Assembly: GCA_023053685.1 (NCBI GenBank)
Contig: JALIGW010000005.1
Span: 53,528,742-53,592,741, forward strand
DNA length: 64,000 bases
Direction of reading: 5' to 3'
Origin: Diadophis punctatus similis
Taxonomy: Eukaryota; Chordata; Lepidosauria; Squamata; Dipsadidae
Below the pieces are notes generated by a model that did no database searches, was not told the origin of the DNA, and saw only the letters and a program-made list of their open reading frames with translations. This document shows, one piece after another, positions 24,206 to 59,742 of the stretch. How positions within the stretch are numbered: position 1 is the first letter of the stretch; each line of letters begins with the position of its first letter. Position numbers and translations under genes: made by a program.

Positions 24206-25436
24206 CATTAAACAAGTCCCAGACAGCTCACAAGCAGGCTGGCCATCAGGTTATGCAGCGTGAATGTAGCAGGCCCAGGAGTGGCTGCCTGCCATGCAGG
24301 GCAGAATTCAGTTGTGGTAGAATGTGCACCTGGAAAAATAGTGAGGAGTTTGGGAAATATGAGCTTTCCCAGAGACAGACCCAGATTAAGAGACTATGTC
24401 ACTATGAAGTCCCAAGATGGATTAGGGGGGAGGATAAGAACAGGTTCAGGTAGCCGCACCCTAGCATCTCTCAGGATATACCTAGTATTACAAGATTACA
24501 GCTTTAGTTTGGCAAAATTCTGGCCATTAGGTGCAAGCAAATAAAGCATGTGCCAACAACTCCACAGCAGTTAGCAGCATCTTTACTTCAACATCACTAG
24601 CAGGTAGATGCACAGGTCAATAAGCTGCTGTAGTGAAAAGTTGTGCAACAAGTTGTCTAGCAGTAGCAGCGGAGCCAGTGTTAGTGCACTCTATGGAAGC
24701 TTACCAGAGAAATACAGAAGAGTTGTAGACCACCTAAGAATCTTTCTGGCTCAGAATGAAATGTTCAACAATAGAGCAACTGAGTTCCCAACAGATCACA
24801 GTGTGACCTTTTTATTGAATTTGATGAAAGGGGTGGGCTGTGAAATGGGTCATTCCAATGATAGAAGGCAATGACCTGATACTGGACAACTACCAGAACT
24901 TCTTCAGGAGATTTAGACACAATTTCAGCGATCCCATTCGGAGAATCACAGTGAGTTGGGAAATTTGGAAACTCAAACAGAGAAATAAGAAAGTAAGCTT
25001 GTTCACCTCAGATTTTAAATTGTTGGCCTGGGGTGTTGGATGGAATGAAATGGCACTTATCCAAATTAGAGTGCGGTTGAATGATGACACTTGAGTTGAA
25101 TTGGTATGGCAAGGGTCTCTTGCCACATTAGATCCAGCATTGTTTGATTAATTGACACCCTTGGAAAAATTGAAGCAGAGCAAGCACACCAGAGCAAGAG
25201 GTGCCTGCAGGTGACAGGTTTCTAACAGTCCCTTCTCCAGAGACAGATTGGGAAGCCAATGCAAATTGGAGCTGTCAATAAGTTAGTCTTGAAGGAAAGG
25301 CAAAGAGATCTGTATTTCTGTTTTTACTGTGGAGTATCAGGGCATATTGGCAGGGCCTACATAATGAGAAAACCAGCAGCGGGAACTAGAGCATCTGAAC
25401 AACCCGCCAGCAAGTATCTGAACAACCCGCCAGCAA

Positions 25437-25672
25437 GGAGCTGAGATAGCGCAGTGGTTAAAAGCAGCATTGCGACCTTCAGCTGATTGCTAGTTTAGCA
25501 GTTCAGCTGTTCAAATCTCACTAGGCTCAAGGTTGACTCAGCCTTCCATCCTTCCGAGGTGGGTAAAATGAGAACCCAGATTGTTGGGGGCAATATGCTG
25601 AACTCTGTAAACCGCTTAGAGAGTGCTGTAAAGCACTATGAAGCGGTATATAAGTAAAGTGCTATTGCTATC
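25437..25672 (+). mobile_element. tRNA-derived SINE inside the Gypsy-like relic
   Basis: It runs from GGAGCTGAGATAGCGCAGTG through GTTCAAATCTCACTAGGC to AAAGTGCTATTGCTATC. It lies immediately after the zinc-knuckle remnant. Confidence 0.8.
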
Positions 25673-26243
25673 TACTCTCATCCACAGGTGCTCACCAGGG
25701 GAATGCCACTAGCCTCCATCATGAGAGCTCGCAGGAGGGAACCAGCCAGCAAATAAAGAGAGCTCAAGACAAAGGGGGTAAGAATGTTTTCTTACTCTTG
25801 CCACTATAGCCTTAGAATTGGGGTATAAGGTGGAAATAAAAGCTTTCATCTCATCACAAACTTTATAGATGCAGAGGTGGTGCATAAATTGCAGTAAAAC
25901 TACCAAGACTTGTAGAAGAAGAGACTGTAGATGGCCTGACTTTGAAGGTGGGCCTTTTTTTTGCAGTTCACTGCTCTAGTGCAGCTGGCAATTGACATGG
26001 AATTCTTGCCCTTTTACATAAGAGCTTCCTTGCAAGTGCCTGTGGTGTGGCTCCATAAACCATGAGTGGACTGGAGGACTCAAGCTATCTCCTTTCCCTC
26101 TCCATTGAGCACAAACTTCCATGCTCTCCTTGGTGCTTATAGTGAGCATCCAGCCAGAGTATGTGGAATACCTACTAAATATGCTAATTTTGCGGATGTC
26201 TTTGGAGAGTAGGAGGAGGTCACTGCATTTCCACCTCATAGGG

Positions 26244-26555
26244 CAGTGATGGCTAACCTTTTCCGGACCAAGTGCCCAAAGTGCGCGTATGCGCGTGTGA
26301 ACGTGCGTGTGCATGCCCGAACCCCCAAAATGCAATGCACGCCCCCCATACATGTGCCCCTCCCCTGTGCGCATGTCCCAACCCCGCGCATGCACACACA
26401 GCCCCCCCCGCACACCCCACGCAGGCGCGGCAGCTGGCTGGCGGGAGGTGTGCACGCATGCGTGGTGGAGCTGAACTGGGGCGACGGCTCGCATGGCATC
26501 AGAGAAGGCGCTGCATGCCACCTTTGGCACGCGTGCCATAGGTTTGCCATCCCGG
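26244..26555. mobile_element. hAT-like element (family B), 8-bp TSD
   Basis: The ends are CAGTGATGGCTAACC and GGTTTGCCATCCCGG. TCATAGGG repeats at 26236-26243 and 26556-26563. The GC-rich body gives spurious open frames on both strands. It is inserted in the Gypsy-like relic. Confidence 0.9.
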
Positions 26556-28780
26556 TCATAGGGGCTGTGATTGCACAATTGACCTGAAACCTGGAGCAAA
26601 AATCCCAGGCAAAAGACATTATCCCATGTATACCAAACAGCTTAGTATTTTAAAGGAATACTTTGATGGTCTGCTAAATCTCTTTTCAATATTTCCCCCT
26701 AAGTCCCCAGCCTCTGCCCCAGTCTTTTTCATTGCAAAGAAATGAAAAATGCACACCATCCATGATTACAAGGATCTTAGTAAGGACATGATCTGGGATC
26801 ATTATCCACTTCCTGTAATATCAGACCTGTTAGACCAGCTGTAGAATGTCTGCATCTTTAGACCTGAGGAATGTTTACAATCTCAATCAGGTAAAAGAGG
26901 GACATGAGTATCTGACTGCCTTCAATATAAGGTATGGAAGTTTTAATATATTGTGTTGTTATTTGGACTAGCAAATTATGGAGCACTATTTTGCAGATTA
27001 ATGAATCATGTTTGGAGTACTTCCTTTTTTAAAAAATAAGTCAATATTTAAATATCAAGAGAAAAGGTATGGTCTCCAGCATTGTCTTAATTTTCAGCAG
27101 GCCCTCAGAACCTCTGTAGTCTAGTGTTTAGTTCTGTGACGGTCTGCCTAGATAAATGAAATATTAATAAGGAAAGGCTCAAGAGATTCTCGCCAACTTG
27201 CTTTTGGGTAAGTGCATCTTTTGTGACTAATCAAGAAAGCTATTTTGTAAGGGCACTTATAACCATTTTGTAAGTGTACCCAAATTAACTTTTCAGAATT
27301 CTTGATGTGCCTATGGGACAAAGGTTATGGGATCTAGGCTGTAATTAGATAAACCTGTCAGGTTTCCCAATATGGGATAGGCAGTAAAATAAGATGTTAC
27401 TTTATAGTTTAGATCAACATCTTGGCTTGGCTTGGGAGAAAACACAAGATTAAGTGGTGGCTGGCAGATTTCTGGTTGTTAAAACTGATTTACAAGGATT
27501 GATAGTGAAGGTGGTATTTGGTTGGATCTGGTTAGGACTCTATTGTTATATGGTATAATAACAGGTTTTTGAAAGACTCCCAGAGTATCCCTCTGTCTCC
27601 CTTCACACAAAACAGAATAAAACTGAGCTTACCTTGAGTTTTTTTCACACCTCATCTCTCCCAGGATTGAGTTGATATTTACGGAGGAGTACTTGGATTT
27701 CTTCTTCAGGGTTATTGCTGAACACCTACGGGTGTGATGAGTAGATAGGAAGGGAGTTATATGGCTTGTTGATCGAATGCTTTGCAGAAACATTCTTGGT
27801 GTTTGAATTGGTCCATCACTTTAGTGGGGTGTGGTTTCTAGTGGGTGATGGCATCCTTTGACTTGGAAAAGGGGGACAAAAATTGGAATGATTAGAGATA
27901 AGTGTGCAGGCAGTGATATGGTGATGGCAAGTATGGATATTTATGATAGGAAATTAATACGTGCTCTCAAAGAACCTTATCCTTAGTACTGATGCCACAT
28001 TCCAGCCTCTGCACTTGGTCCCAAGGCCTGGTCATTGGAGTAGAGTTCCAGATGCTGCAACCAAATGCAAAGTCAATCTGTGATAAGACTGTGAGAGGGC
28101 TGACCTGGTGTGTATTATCAACTTTGCTTTCTATAGCAGCAAGAGATATTTGAGCATCACTAGAGGAAGTTGAAAAGGGAATCCAATTGGGCAAAGGTAA
28201 GAACATTTATTAGGGATTACCATGTGGCAAAACAACTTGTTACTCCACTTTTATTGCTGCCCAAATAGCCAGCCAGTGCCTTGTATTGGGTGCCTGGGTC
28301 CCTCTTGCGTAAGGAGCAAAGAAACAGTATTTGTATGCATTTAATCACACTTGTGGTTGACTCTTTTTAGCAAGTCAGGATGATAATGGTGTCTAGCTAT
28401 TCTTGATCTTTCGGCAGCTTTTGATACTGTTGATCTTGGTATCCTTCTAATTGGTTTAGGAAGTTTGGGGTGGGGTGTGCTTCTCTTCAGCAGTTGCCTT
28501 CCTTTGAGGTGGGTTCTAATGGGTGTTGGGAGGGGGAAGAGATTGGGCCATGAGCCATTCCCCCCTCCCACACTCCTATTTAATATCCACATGAAGCTAC
28601 GAGACCATCTGTTGGCAAGGCATTAAGTGTTATCAGTATTTGTTCAATTCTTTCTTTTCTGACTTTATTATTTTTATAAATAACTCAAGGCAGAGAACAT
28701 ATCCAGCACAACTTCTCCTCCTATTTTCCCCACAATGATAGTTTGCTGATGAGACTCAGTTATATAACTGTACTCTAGGT

Positions 28781-28915
28781 CAGGGGTCTCCAACCTTGGC
28801 AACTTTAAGACTTGTGGACTTAAACTCCCAGAGTTCCTCAGCCAGCTTTGCTGGCTGAGGAATTCTGGGAGTTGAAGTCCACAAGTCTTAAAGTTGCCAA
28901 GGTTGGAGACCCCTG
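28781..28915. mobile_element. palindromic hAT-like miniature element (family A), 8-bp TSD
   Basis: It starts CAGGGGTCTCCAACCTTGG and ends with the inverse. CTCTAGGT repeats at 28773-28780 and 28916-28923. It interrupts the LINE just after its catalytic motif. Confidence 0.93.
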
Positions 28916-29208
28916 CTCTAGGTCATTCAGTGCATGGCAGCTGACTGGATGAAATGGAACAGGTTTGGACTCAAACTATTGTAGAGAATAAGGAAGATGA
29001 CCTTCACAGAAATAGGGTTCAGTGATCTCCCCCACCTGTGGTCACCCACCCCCATTTCTGGAATAGTGTCTTTTGTTAACTCCAGATCTAATAGCATTCT
29101 AGACCGAAGGCCAGGGCCAAGAGGGCCTTTGCTTAAATCCATGATGTGCATCAGTTGTGCCTATTCTTAAATTGAGAGATTCTGCTCATGGTTACTCATA
29201 CTTTAACC

Positions 29209-29338
29209 CAGAGGTCTTCAAACTTGGCAACTTTAAGACTTGTGGACTTCAACTCCCAGAATTCTCCAGCCAGCTGGCTGGAGAATTCTGGGAGTTGAAG
29301 TCCACAAGTCTTAAAGTTGCCAAGTTTGGGGACCCCTG
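29209..29338. mobile_element. palindromic hAT-like miniature element (family A), 8-bp TSD
   Basis: It starts CAGAGGTCTTCAAACTTGG and ends GTTTGGGGACCCCTG. CTTTAACC repeats at 29201-29208 and 29339-29346. It lies 293 bases from the previous copy. Confidence 0.93.
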
Positions 29339-30254
29339 CTTTAACCATTTTAGTCAATTTCCAGTTGAACGGTTGCAGTGAACTCTACACAGGGGTACCA
29401 TTTTTTAAAAAAGCATTTGGAAGCTGCAGCTTATCCAGAATATAGCGGTGTGGCCCATTTTGGGTGCATCATGTTATGCTCATGTAACACCACTGCTATG
29501 TGGGCTGCTCTGACTTTCAATAGGTTTTTAGGTGTGATTCAGCATTCTAGTTACCACTTTTAAAGCATAGGGTTAGGATACTTGGTGGACTGCCTGTCCC
29601 TCCCTGTTCTACCTGATTTGAAAAGATGGCCATGTGCCAGATCCCTTCTGGGAAACAATATTATCTTATGAGACCCAAGAGGTATGCCTTTTCTGTCGCA
29701 GTGCCTGCCTTGTGGATCAGCCCTCATTCCCACCCTTGAGGTTCAGAAGGCCTCAACCCTATTGGCTTTTCAGATGTCCTTAAAAAGGGAGTCATGATGA
29801 TAGTGGAATCCAATGTATGTGTTTTGCTCTGTGATGATTGAAGAATCAATTATTTTATCAGGAGTCTGTTATTGTTATTGTTGCTGTTTTTTAATGTGCT
29901 TGTTTTTATTACCATACTTGTTAGCCGCTTAGAATTATTTAATTAAGATTGGTAGCGGTGCACATTTGTAAAATAAATGCATCTCGGCTAGGTTAGAATG
30001 CTTATTCCACACAAAGCCATATGTAACACATGATTGCCCCTTCACTGCCAGTGCAAAGATATACTTTTAGGGATTTAAACATAGGTTTCTTCATGAATTG
30101 ACTGATCCTTGGCGTAAATACTTGGTGGTCTGTGCAGTTTCTGCATGCTTGCATAATGACCATCTCTGGCCTGGAAACTTTTGGTTCCCACCTTGCCAAC
30201 CTTAGCCTTTACAAAATATGTGATAAACTTTTCCTTATAATTCAGGAATAGTAA

Positions 30255-30475
30255 CATGCAGATAGTTCTCGTTTAATGGCCACCACTGTTACCTGCAGTT
30301 CTGTTATTAAGCAAAGCAATTGCTAACTGACACCATGACTGCGCTTCTGATCTTGCTTCAACTTTTATTTGCTTTACAGGCCTGCAAAGACCATAAATGT
30401 GAGGATTGGTCATAACATTACTATTTTATCACCATCATAACTGTAAATAGTCGTTAGACCAGGGTTACATTTACT
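30255..30475. mobile_element. partial TAGTCC-ended miniature element
   Basis: It is a decayed copy with ATAGTTCTCGTTTAATGGCC, GTTATTAAGCAAAG and GTAAATAGTCGTTAGACC phrases. Confidence 0.4.
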
Positions 30476-30928
30476 GCACTGTTATTTGTGATACCTAATA
30501 CAATCATACTTCATGACTGTAAAGATAAAAAATTATGATACTATTAGTAAAATAATAAAGTAGCTGTTTTTACCTTTAAATCTAAAATCACCCTGTACTT
30601 CTCAAAATACCCCTTGTCAATAGCATCCTAGACTCTGTGCTATTTATTTAACAACGGGATATTTAGCTTGCTTTTATAACTTGTGTCTATAATTGGATCA
30701 CCTTAAAACATTTCTTATACTTTAGTGATGACATATTTCAATTAGATCAGAGTGTGAATGCTTTTACAATGACATCAATTAACAATGGTTGAGGCTGCCA
30801 GAAGAGCCAGAACCTTATATCTCCTTCGACACCCAAAGGAGTAAAAGAGAAAGTAAAGAAGAAGAAGTCAATGTTTTTTTCATATCCCGATTCTCTTTTT
30901 TGTTCTTCTTTTCAGGAATTTCATTAAG

Positions 30929-53914
<22,986 letters not shown>

Positions 53915-54303
53915 GTAAGTGAAATGTTTTAGAACCTATAAAATAATCTCTACCCTGACCAGTTTTAAACACAGTGTTACAGCTGCAGAAAACAATTGGA
54001 TAATGTTTCACACACTGACAAACTCTAATGTTTTCAGACATGGATATCTTTGATTATAAGTATAAGATTGAGTATAAGATTGGTATGCAAAGCTCTTGAC
54101 TGAAATCTAGAGTAGACAAGAGCAGAACACATGTTGGAGGAATGAAAAATATGGTAGTTCCTTTCAGCCCCCTGACCCAACTTCCTCAATTAAAAACTGC
54201 TCTGTAGAAGTCATATAGAAAGAAGCACTTTGGTGGGCAGCTGGGAGAGGCACAAACCAGCAAAAAATTCTCTTTTTTATTTTCCAGTGGGAACAGTTTA
54301 TTA

Positions 54304-54791
54304 TCGTATTTTTCGGAGTATAAGACGCACCGGAGTATAAGACGCACGTTAGTTTTGGGGGAGGAAAATAGGGAAAAGATCTACCTATTAGGTATTCATC
54401 TGGCTAGCATTCTTAGTCTGTTCAGCTTCAGCACATTATTTTATCCCCTGGTTAGGGCTGAAAAGACCTTTTTCAGGGGAGTAGGAATGAAAACAAGCCT
54501 GCAAATACTTAGGGCTGGTAAAAAACTACTTTGAAGGGAGTAGGAATTAAAAAATGCTGCAAGCCGGTAAGATTGTTAGCACCTCGTTAGGGCTGAAAAG
54601 ACCTTTTTCAGACGGAGTAGGAATGAAAACAAGCCTGCAAAGAGGAGTAGGAAGCCGGGAAGATCGTTAGCACCTCCTTAGGGCTGGGAAAAAAAGCTTC
54701 GGAAAAGCTACATTCGGAGTATAAGACGCACCCAAATTTTCAGCCTCTTTTAGGGAGGAAAAAGGTGCGTCTTATACTCCGAAAAATACGG
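54304..54791. mobile_element. TA-flanked MITE (CGGAGTATAAGACGCACC ends), copy 1
   Basis: The left end TCGTATTTTTCGGAGTATAA and right end TTATACTCCGAAAAATACGG are inverted copies with TA flanks (54302-54303, 54792-54793). The body repeats AAGCCTGCAA and AGGGCTGG phrases. Confidence 0.9.
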
Positions 54792-56023
54792 TATATTCTA
54801 TATTCTGTATTTAATCTCCAAGCTTTCTATTTAAACCACCAACTAACAGGAGCACTAAAATATTCCTTTGTAGCCAGTATGAAGATCTGCTAGTAATCTC
54901 AATTTATGATTTATAAACTAATGAGTCATTGATGTATTACTGGAATTGATTAAGTATTTTAAATAATTACTTAGAATGTAGCTCCATGATGTAAGAAAAC
55001 AGAATGTAAATATACTACAAATAAAACATAAAAATGTTTCAAGATAAATATTGCAATTTCAAGAAAGGAGATAATGGATTTTTAAAAATTCTATGGCTTA
55101 TGACAGCTTAATTCAATGAAATTTGCCCTCCTACATTATATGAATCATATACCAGTACATAGCTTACAAAAGCAGTTATTTGTCAGCAGTCGTGCAGTAG
55201 CAGCTCTTAGAAGAAATAAAGTAGTTCTTCTGTATTTCAAGTACCGAATGATATCTTCTACTCAGGATGTTAAGGTTTTTGATGTTTGCTGTCAAAAAGA
55301 GAAAATAAGCTTGCTGTATACACTGTATATTTTCCCCCCAGTGCTTTGACAATTGTTTGGGATTCTGATTTGCAGAATTTCCAGCTAGTATGCCAGCAGT
55401 TTCAAAGAATATGCTTCCACATATCTGAAAGACATCTTATTGAGAAAGTGTATACTGTATTAAGTTGTCAGAAATAATTCATTAAAAAAACTGAAAAGGA
55501 TCTTTCCTTTGACATGTGCTTGAACGGAATTTTCCCATTGTATTTTGCACTTTTTCTTCATTGTGTACTGTTCAGGGAGGAGTGAGGATGTTAGTTTTTC
55601 AGCGTTTTTGCTTTACAACATGGCATAATTCAGTGGGCCATTTGTTGTAGCTTATAAACAGAGCTATAACTGCATAATGCCACTATCAACAGAAGGAATA
55701 TATAAGACATTATATGAGTTCAAAGCAAAACTCTAGCCTGCATGTTGTTTGCCCTTGATAAATATATTGCATTATTCATGATATTGTCATTAGTACTACT
55801 GCAAAGCAGATATTTGGTTGAAAAGTGCATTTGACATAATGTGCAAAATTAATTTCTTCTAAGATAATGAAATTCACTATGCAAAGCTGAGTGATCTTTG
55901 CGGAATAGTTTTATTTCACTGGGCCTAAAATGGACTATAAAGGATTATGAAACAGGCTAAGATTTCCTTTTTCTTCCCTTTCCTTTTTCCTCCTTCCCCT
56001 TTCCCCCTTTTAACAAATACATA

Positions 56024-56501
56024 CCGTATTTTTCGGAGTATAAGACGCACCTTAGTTTTTGGGGAGGAAAATAGGGGGAAAAATCTGCCTACCAGGTATT
56101 CATCTGGCTAGCGTCCTTAGTCTGGTCAGCTTCAGCCCATTATTTTATCCCCTGGTTAGGACTTAAAAAAACCTTCTTCTGAGAGAGTAACAATGAAAGA
56201 GCCTGCAAGCCAGTAAGAGCTGGGAAGATCATTAGCACCTGGTTAGGGCTGGGAAAAAACTTCTTTGGAGCAAGTAGAGCAATGGAAAAAAAACCTGCAA
56301 AGACTTAGGGCTGGAAAAACATTCTTCTGAGAGAGTAACAATGAAAAAGCCTGCAAGGTAAGAGCTGGGAAGATCGTTAGCACCTAGTTAGGGCTGGGGA
56401 AAAAAGCTTCGGAAAAGCTACATTCGGAGTATAAGACGCACCCAAATTTTCAGCCACTTTTAGGGAAGAAAAAGGTGCGTTTTATACTCTGAAAAATACG
56501 G
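56024..56501. mobile_element. TA-flanked MITE (CGGAGTATAAGACGCACC ends), copy 2
   Basis: Same family and same orientation as copy 1, 1.2 kb away. Ends CCGTATTTTTCGGAGTATAA and its inverse, with TA at 56022-56023 and 56502-56503. Confidence 0.9.
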
Positions 56502-57131
56502 TAAGTGCAGTAGCAGAACTGAGCCTTACACATCATAGGTCCAATTCCCGAGTCAGAGTGGCAGCTTGGCAATTCTCATTGCCACTTTCTATCTTCCAGA
56601 ATGATACCTTTACCTGTTCTCTTCCACATGACCCAGCATATAAAAGAGACAGGGCTCCCATAATCTGGGAACAAGGAAAAGGGGAGAAATGATAAAAGAA
56701 AATGAATGGCATAATACAACCTCTTCTGACTTTATAGCCTTTGTGGTAAGGGTAATCATCTAATCATCTCTACTTTTATGTAAGGAGACTAATCTTACAA
56801 GAAATAAATAGAATCAAATGTCTCTTTTAAAACAAGTGAACATTAATATTCCTTTTAACTTTATGTAGCTACAGCAAAATGGAGGAAAGAACACAAGCAT
56901 TAAAAAATATAGGCAGGATTTCAGGATAACTTCCAATAGAAAAATGGAGTGGCAACTATAAGACTGTATGTTAAGCGTAAGATTAGCTTGTTCTTTTCTC
57001 TAAGATTTACAACTACTGAGCTTGCATAGAGAAAATTTACATCAAAGACAATAAACTAGATTAACATCATACACAGCCACAGCAATCTTATGCAGTATTA
57101 CTAGCTCTCAATTATGAGGTCAGTTTGGTGT

Positions 57132-57250
57132 ACAGGTAGCCCTCAACTACCATGACAATTGGAATTGGAATTTCTTCCGCTAACTTAAAGTATGACTGCA
57201 TTGCTTAGCAATGGCAATTCCTGCCGTCCCAGTTGCATTGAATTCTTACA
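57132..57250. mobile_element. partial TAGTCC-ended miniature element
   Basis: It starts ACAGGTAGCCCTCAACTACC and keeps only the first hundred or so bases. Confidence 0.5.
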
Positions 57251-58137
57251 TTGCATTTAATTCATAGGATACACATGCAGGTATACTACCTTTGTTTATA
57301 GTGCCCTAGTGAGATAAAAATTGTACCTGTTTCAAGTAATCATATGTTGTTTGTTTCATTGCAACTTTGTTGAAAAGCGCCCACGGACTCACATCAAACA
57401 TTTAAATAGCTGCTGCTTGTTGACTTCTTACATAGTTACTTCATGTCCTAATTTAGAGAGTCACCATGCTATTTTCCTTTCAGATATAAAGGGCAGTTAA
57501 AATGGGAGCCTTTGGTACTCAATGGAGAAGTCCCTCTATTCTTTGGAGATAATTCTGCCTTTCTGTCCTTACAAAGTGGACATAAATTAGAGTCAATGCC
57601 CATGACACTAAAGTTGGTATAGGGGCCACTCTAGAGCTCTATGTCAAGCTGCCTTTAAAATCTCTAGTTAGCACTATTCAAAATTTTGGTATTTTTTATT
57701 TATTTATTTATATTTATAGAAGTATAATTTACATATACATATTAATTCTTCTGGCCTTCATTTAATTACTTTTAATAGAAGCAACCCCACAAATGGAAGT
57801 AATTTGCATGTTACAGCTTCCTTTCTGTAAATGTAAATTTTGTAATGCAGCAGTTTAGGTAGTTTTCTCTATAAATGTTTATTATTTAGCTGAGGCAAAT
57901 TGTTTCATATTATAAAGAAGAAAATCGTCCCGGACAACTAAAGAATCAGTCTCACCAAGTTGTAATTAAATGCAACTACTCTATCTAATCAGCCTTTGTG
58001 TGGTTGCTGCTTTGGCTGCTGAAAAGGAGAAAATTGCAGACCAGCCAACTAAGAGCAGAGCTGCTCTTGTAGGGAACCACCTAGACTGCTGGAAAGGAAG
58101 CTTGTTGTGGCTACTTTGCCCTTTCCTCGTTGTAGAA

Positions 58138-58258
58138 CAGGGGACTGCAAACTTAGCAACTTTCCTTGCCAGCTTCCCAAATGACTTTGCTGGCTAAAGA
58201 ATTCTGGGTGGGAGTTGAAGTCCACAAGTCTTAAAGTTGCAAAGTTTAGATACACTTG
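58138..58258. mobile_element. decayed palindromic hAT-like element (family A)
   Basis: It starts CAGGGGACTGCAAACTTAG and ends CAAAGTTTAGATACACTTG, with GAGTTGAAGTCCACAAGTCT inside. The flanks 58130-58137 (TTGTAGAA) and 58259-58266 (CTATAAAG) agree at four of eight positions, all differences being transitions. Confidence 0.7.
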
Positions 58259-58266
58259 CTATAAAG

Positions 58267-58737
58267 CAGTGATGGCGCGCGCATGTGCCCACACCCATGC
58301 CCTCCCCCCGCGCATGCGCACAACCCCCCAGCTGCCCCCCCGTGCATGCACACAGGCCTCACAACGGACTCCTGAAGCCTGGGGACGGTGAAAAACTGCC
58401 AAACGGAAGTTCGGAAACGAACTTCCAGTTGGGCCATTTTTTGCCGTCCCCACGCTTTAGGAGGCTTCCCTGAAGCCTGGGGAGAGTGAAAACAGGCCAA
58501 CGGGCCAACCGGAAGTTCGTTTCCAAACTTCCGGTTGGGCCGTTTTTTGCCGTCCCCAGGCTTCAGGAGGCTTCCCTGAAGCCTGGGGAGAGCGAAAACA
58601 GCCGAAAAGAAGGCCGAAAATCAGCTGGTGAGCACGTGCATGTGCCCTGGAGCTGACATAGAGCAATGCCTCGCGTGCCCTCCGATATGGCTCTGCGTGC
58701 CACCTGTGGCATGCGTGCCATAGGTTCGCCATCACGG
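58267..58737. mobile_element. hAT-like element (family B), 8-bp TSD
   Basis: The ends are CAGTGATGGCG and GGTTCGCCATCACGG. CTATAAAG (58259-58266) and CTATAGAG (58738-58745) flank it. It carries tandem copies of a GGAAGTTCGTTTCC-type segment. It abuts the family-A element directly. Confidence 0.88.
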
Positions 58738-59742
58738 CTATAGAGCAAGATGGGACTTGCACTGAGTCTTAAATTGGTCATACAAGGATTGTTTTTGCCT
58801 ATACAAGACAAAACAAGGAGGAACATGTTCGCCACTACACCTGACATGGACAAAAACATTGTCATATAGAATAGATGACATCAGAGGTCTTGCCCCTTTC
58901 TCATCATTTGATTGTCCAAGTAAATGGATGACTAGATTTAGCCCCTAAACCAGACCTAATTCTTTACTTCCAGGGCAGCTCAAGAGATATTAACTTTTTG
59001 GATAGATAGAAAACTATAAATGTCTCCCCCCCCCCGGCATTGGGAGTAGTTGTGTGTTTCTTTGGTGTAGATTTGAAATGGTATAATTTCATTTTAAAAA
59101 TGACTTTCAGAAAGAGTTACCTCGTTCTTTTCTTTTGCTGCAATTGATTGGATGAAATTTTTAGGTGGGTGAGAATAGCTGTTCTTTGGCAGGATGCTCC
59201 TTTCAGGTTCATGTAAGCTGTTGAGTTTGCTTTTCCCATTAACACATCCACTGGCTGTATTAAAAAAAACAAAACCCTGCATGCCACCTGAAAATCCCAA
59301 GGCACAAACTAAGAAAACCTTTTCCTGGAGATTTGTAAATTATTGAATTGTACTGTAGTTTTAACTGAAATTATTTTTAATAATTGCTAATACTTGTTAA
59401 TTATACATGGACTTTCCAATATACAACATTTAACGTATAATATCCAGTCTATTTGAATTCAAAATCACTGCCAGATTATTGTTTAGGGCTACAGGCAGCT
59501 GGAACAGTTATAAATATTTGATCAAGGGTGAGTGTTACATTGAATCCATTATTAATGGAGTCTGTAAAACAGAGCATTTCATTTTGGTGGTGCATAATAG
59601 AATTAGCAGTAGAACTTACACTCATCTATCTTTCAAGGTTTGAAGGACATTTTGAATCTGGGGGTGAATATTTCTTAGTCTTCCCATTACAATCTAAGTT
59701 AATTGTAAGGTACTTTCTGGACTCTGGTATTTTTAATTGTAC

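Larger units (their letters stand above)
24600..27120 (+). pseudogene. decayed Ty3/Gypsy-like LTR retrotransposon (gag and RT remnants)
   Basis: The gag-like part (about 24680-24950) reads VVDHLRIFLAQNEMF and then IPMIEGNDLILDNYQNFFRR in another frame. A zinc-knuckle remnant at about 25315-25365 (CFYCGVSGHIGRAY) has the last Cys replaced by Tyr. A reverse transcriptase remnant at about 26790-27020 shows HYPLPVISDLLDQL and then a frame with stops. Frameshifts, stops, a SINE (25437-25672) and a hAT-like element (26244-26555) break it. No LTRs were found. Assignment to Gypsy is inferred from the order and motifs. Confidence 0.6.
28380..29990 (+). pseudogene. CR1/L2-clade LINE relic with two hAT-like insertions
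   Basis: Reverse transcriptase signatures remain: LDLSAAFDTVDLGILL-like at about 28404-28450 and FADETQLYNCTL at about 28742-28777, where the usual second catalytic Asp of ADD is Glu. The 3' half (29380-29990) has CTTGTTAGCCGCTTAGAATT and an AAATAAATGC tail. Two palindromic elements split it. Confidence 0.65.
20608..30915. other. RNF13: RNF13 intron 1 (10.3 kb)
   Basis: It runs from the putative first-exon donor to the first coding-exon acceptor. A second noncoding exon could lie within it but was not identified. It contains the rest of the CpG island to about 21320, a large hairpin, a CR1 end, LTR-retrotransposon and LINE relics, and hAT-like elements. 21640-22080, 22450-23180 and 27130-28370 show nothing I can name. 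Confidence 0.75.

Noticed and set aside
26246..26599. Open frames rich in Cys, His and Ala/Pro
   Set aside because: They are translations of a CpG-rich hAT-like miniature element with an exact 8-bp duplication.
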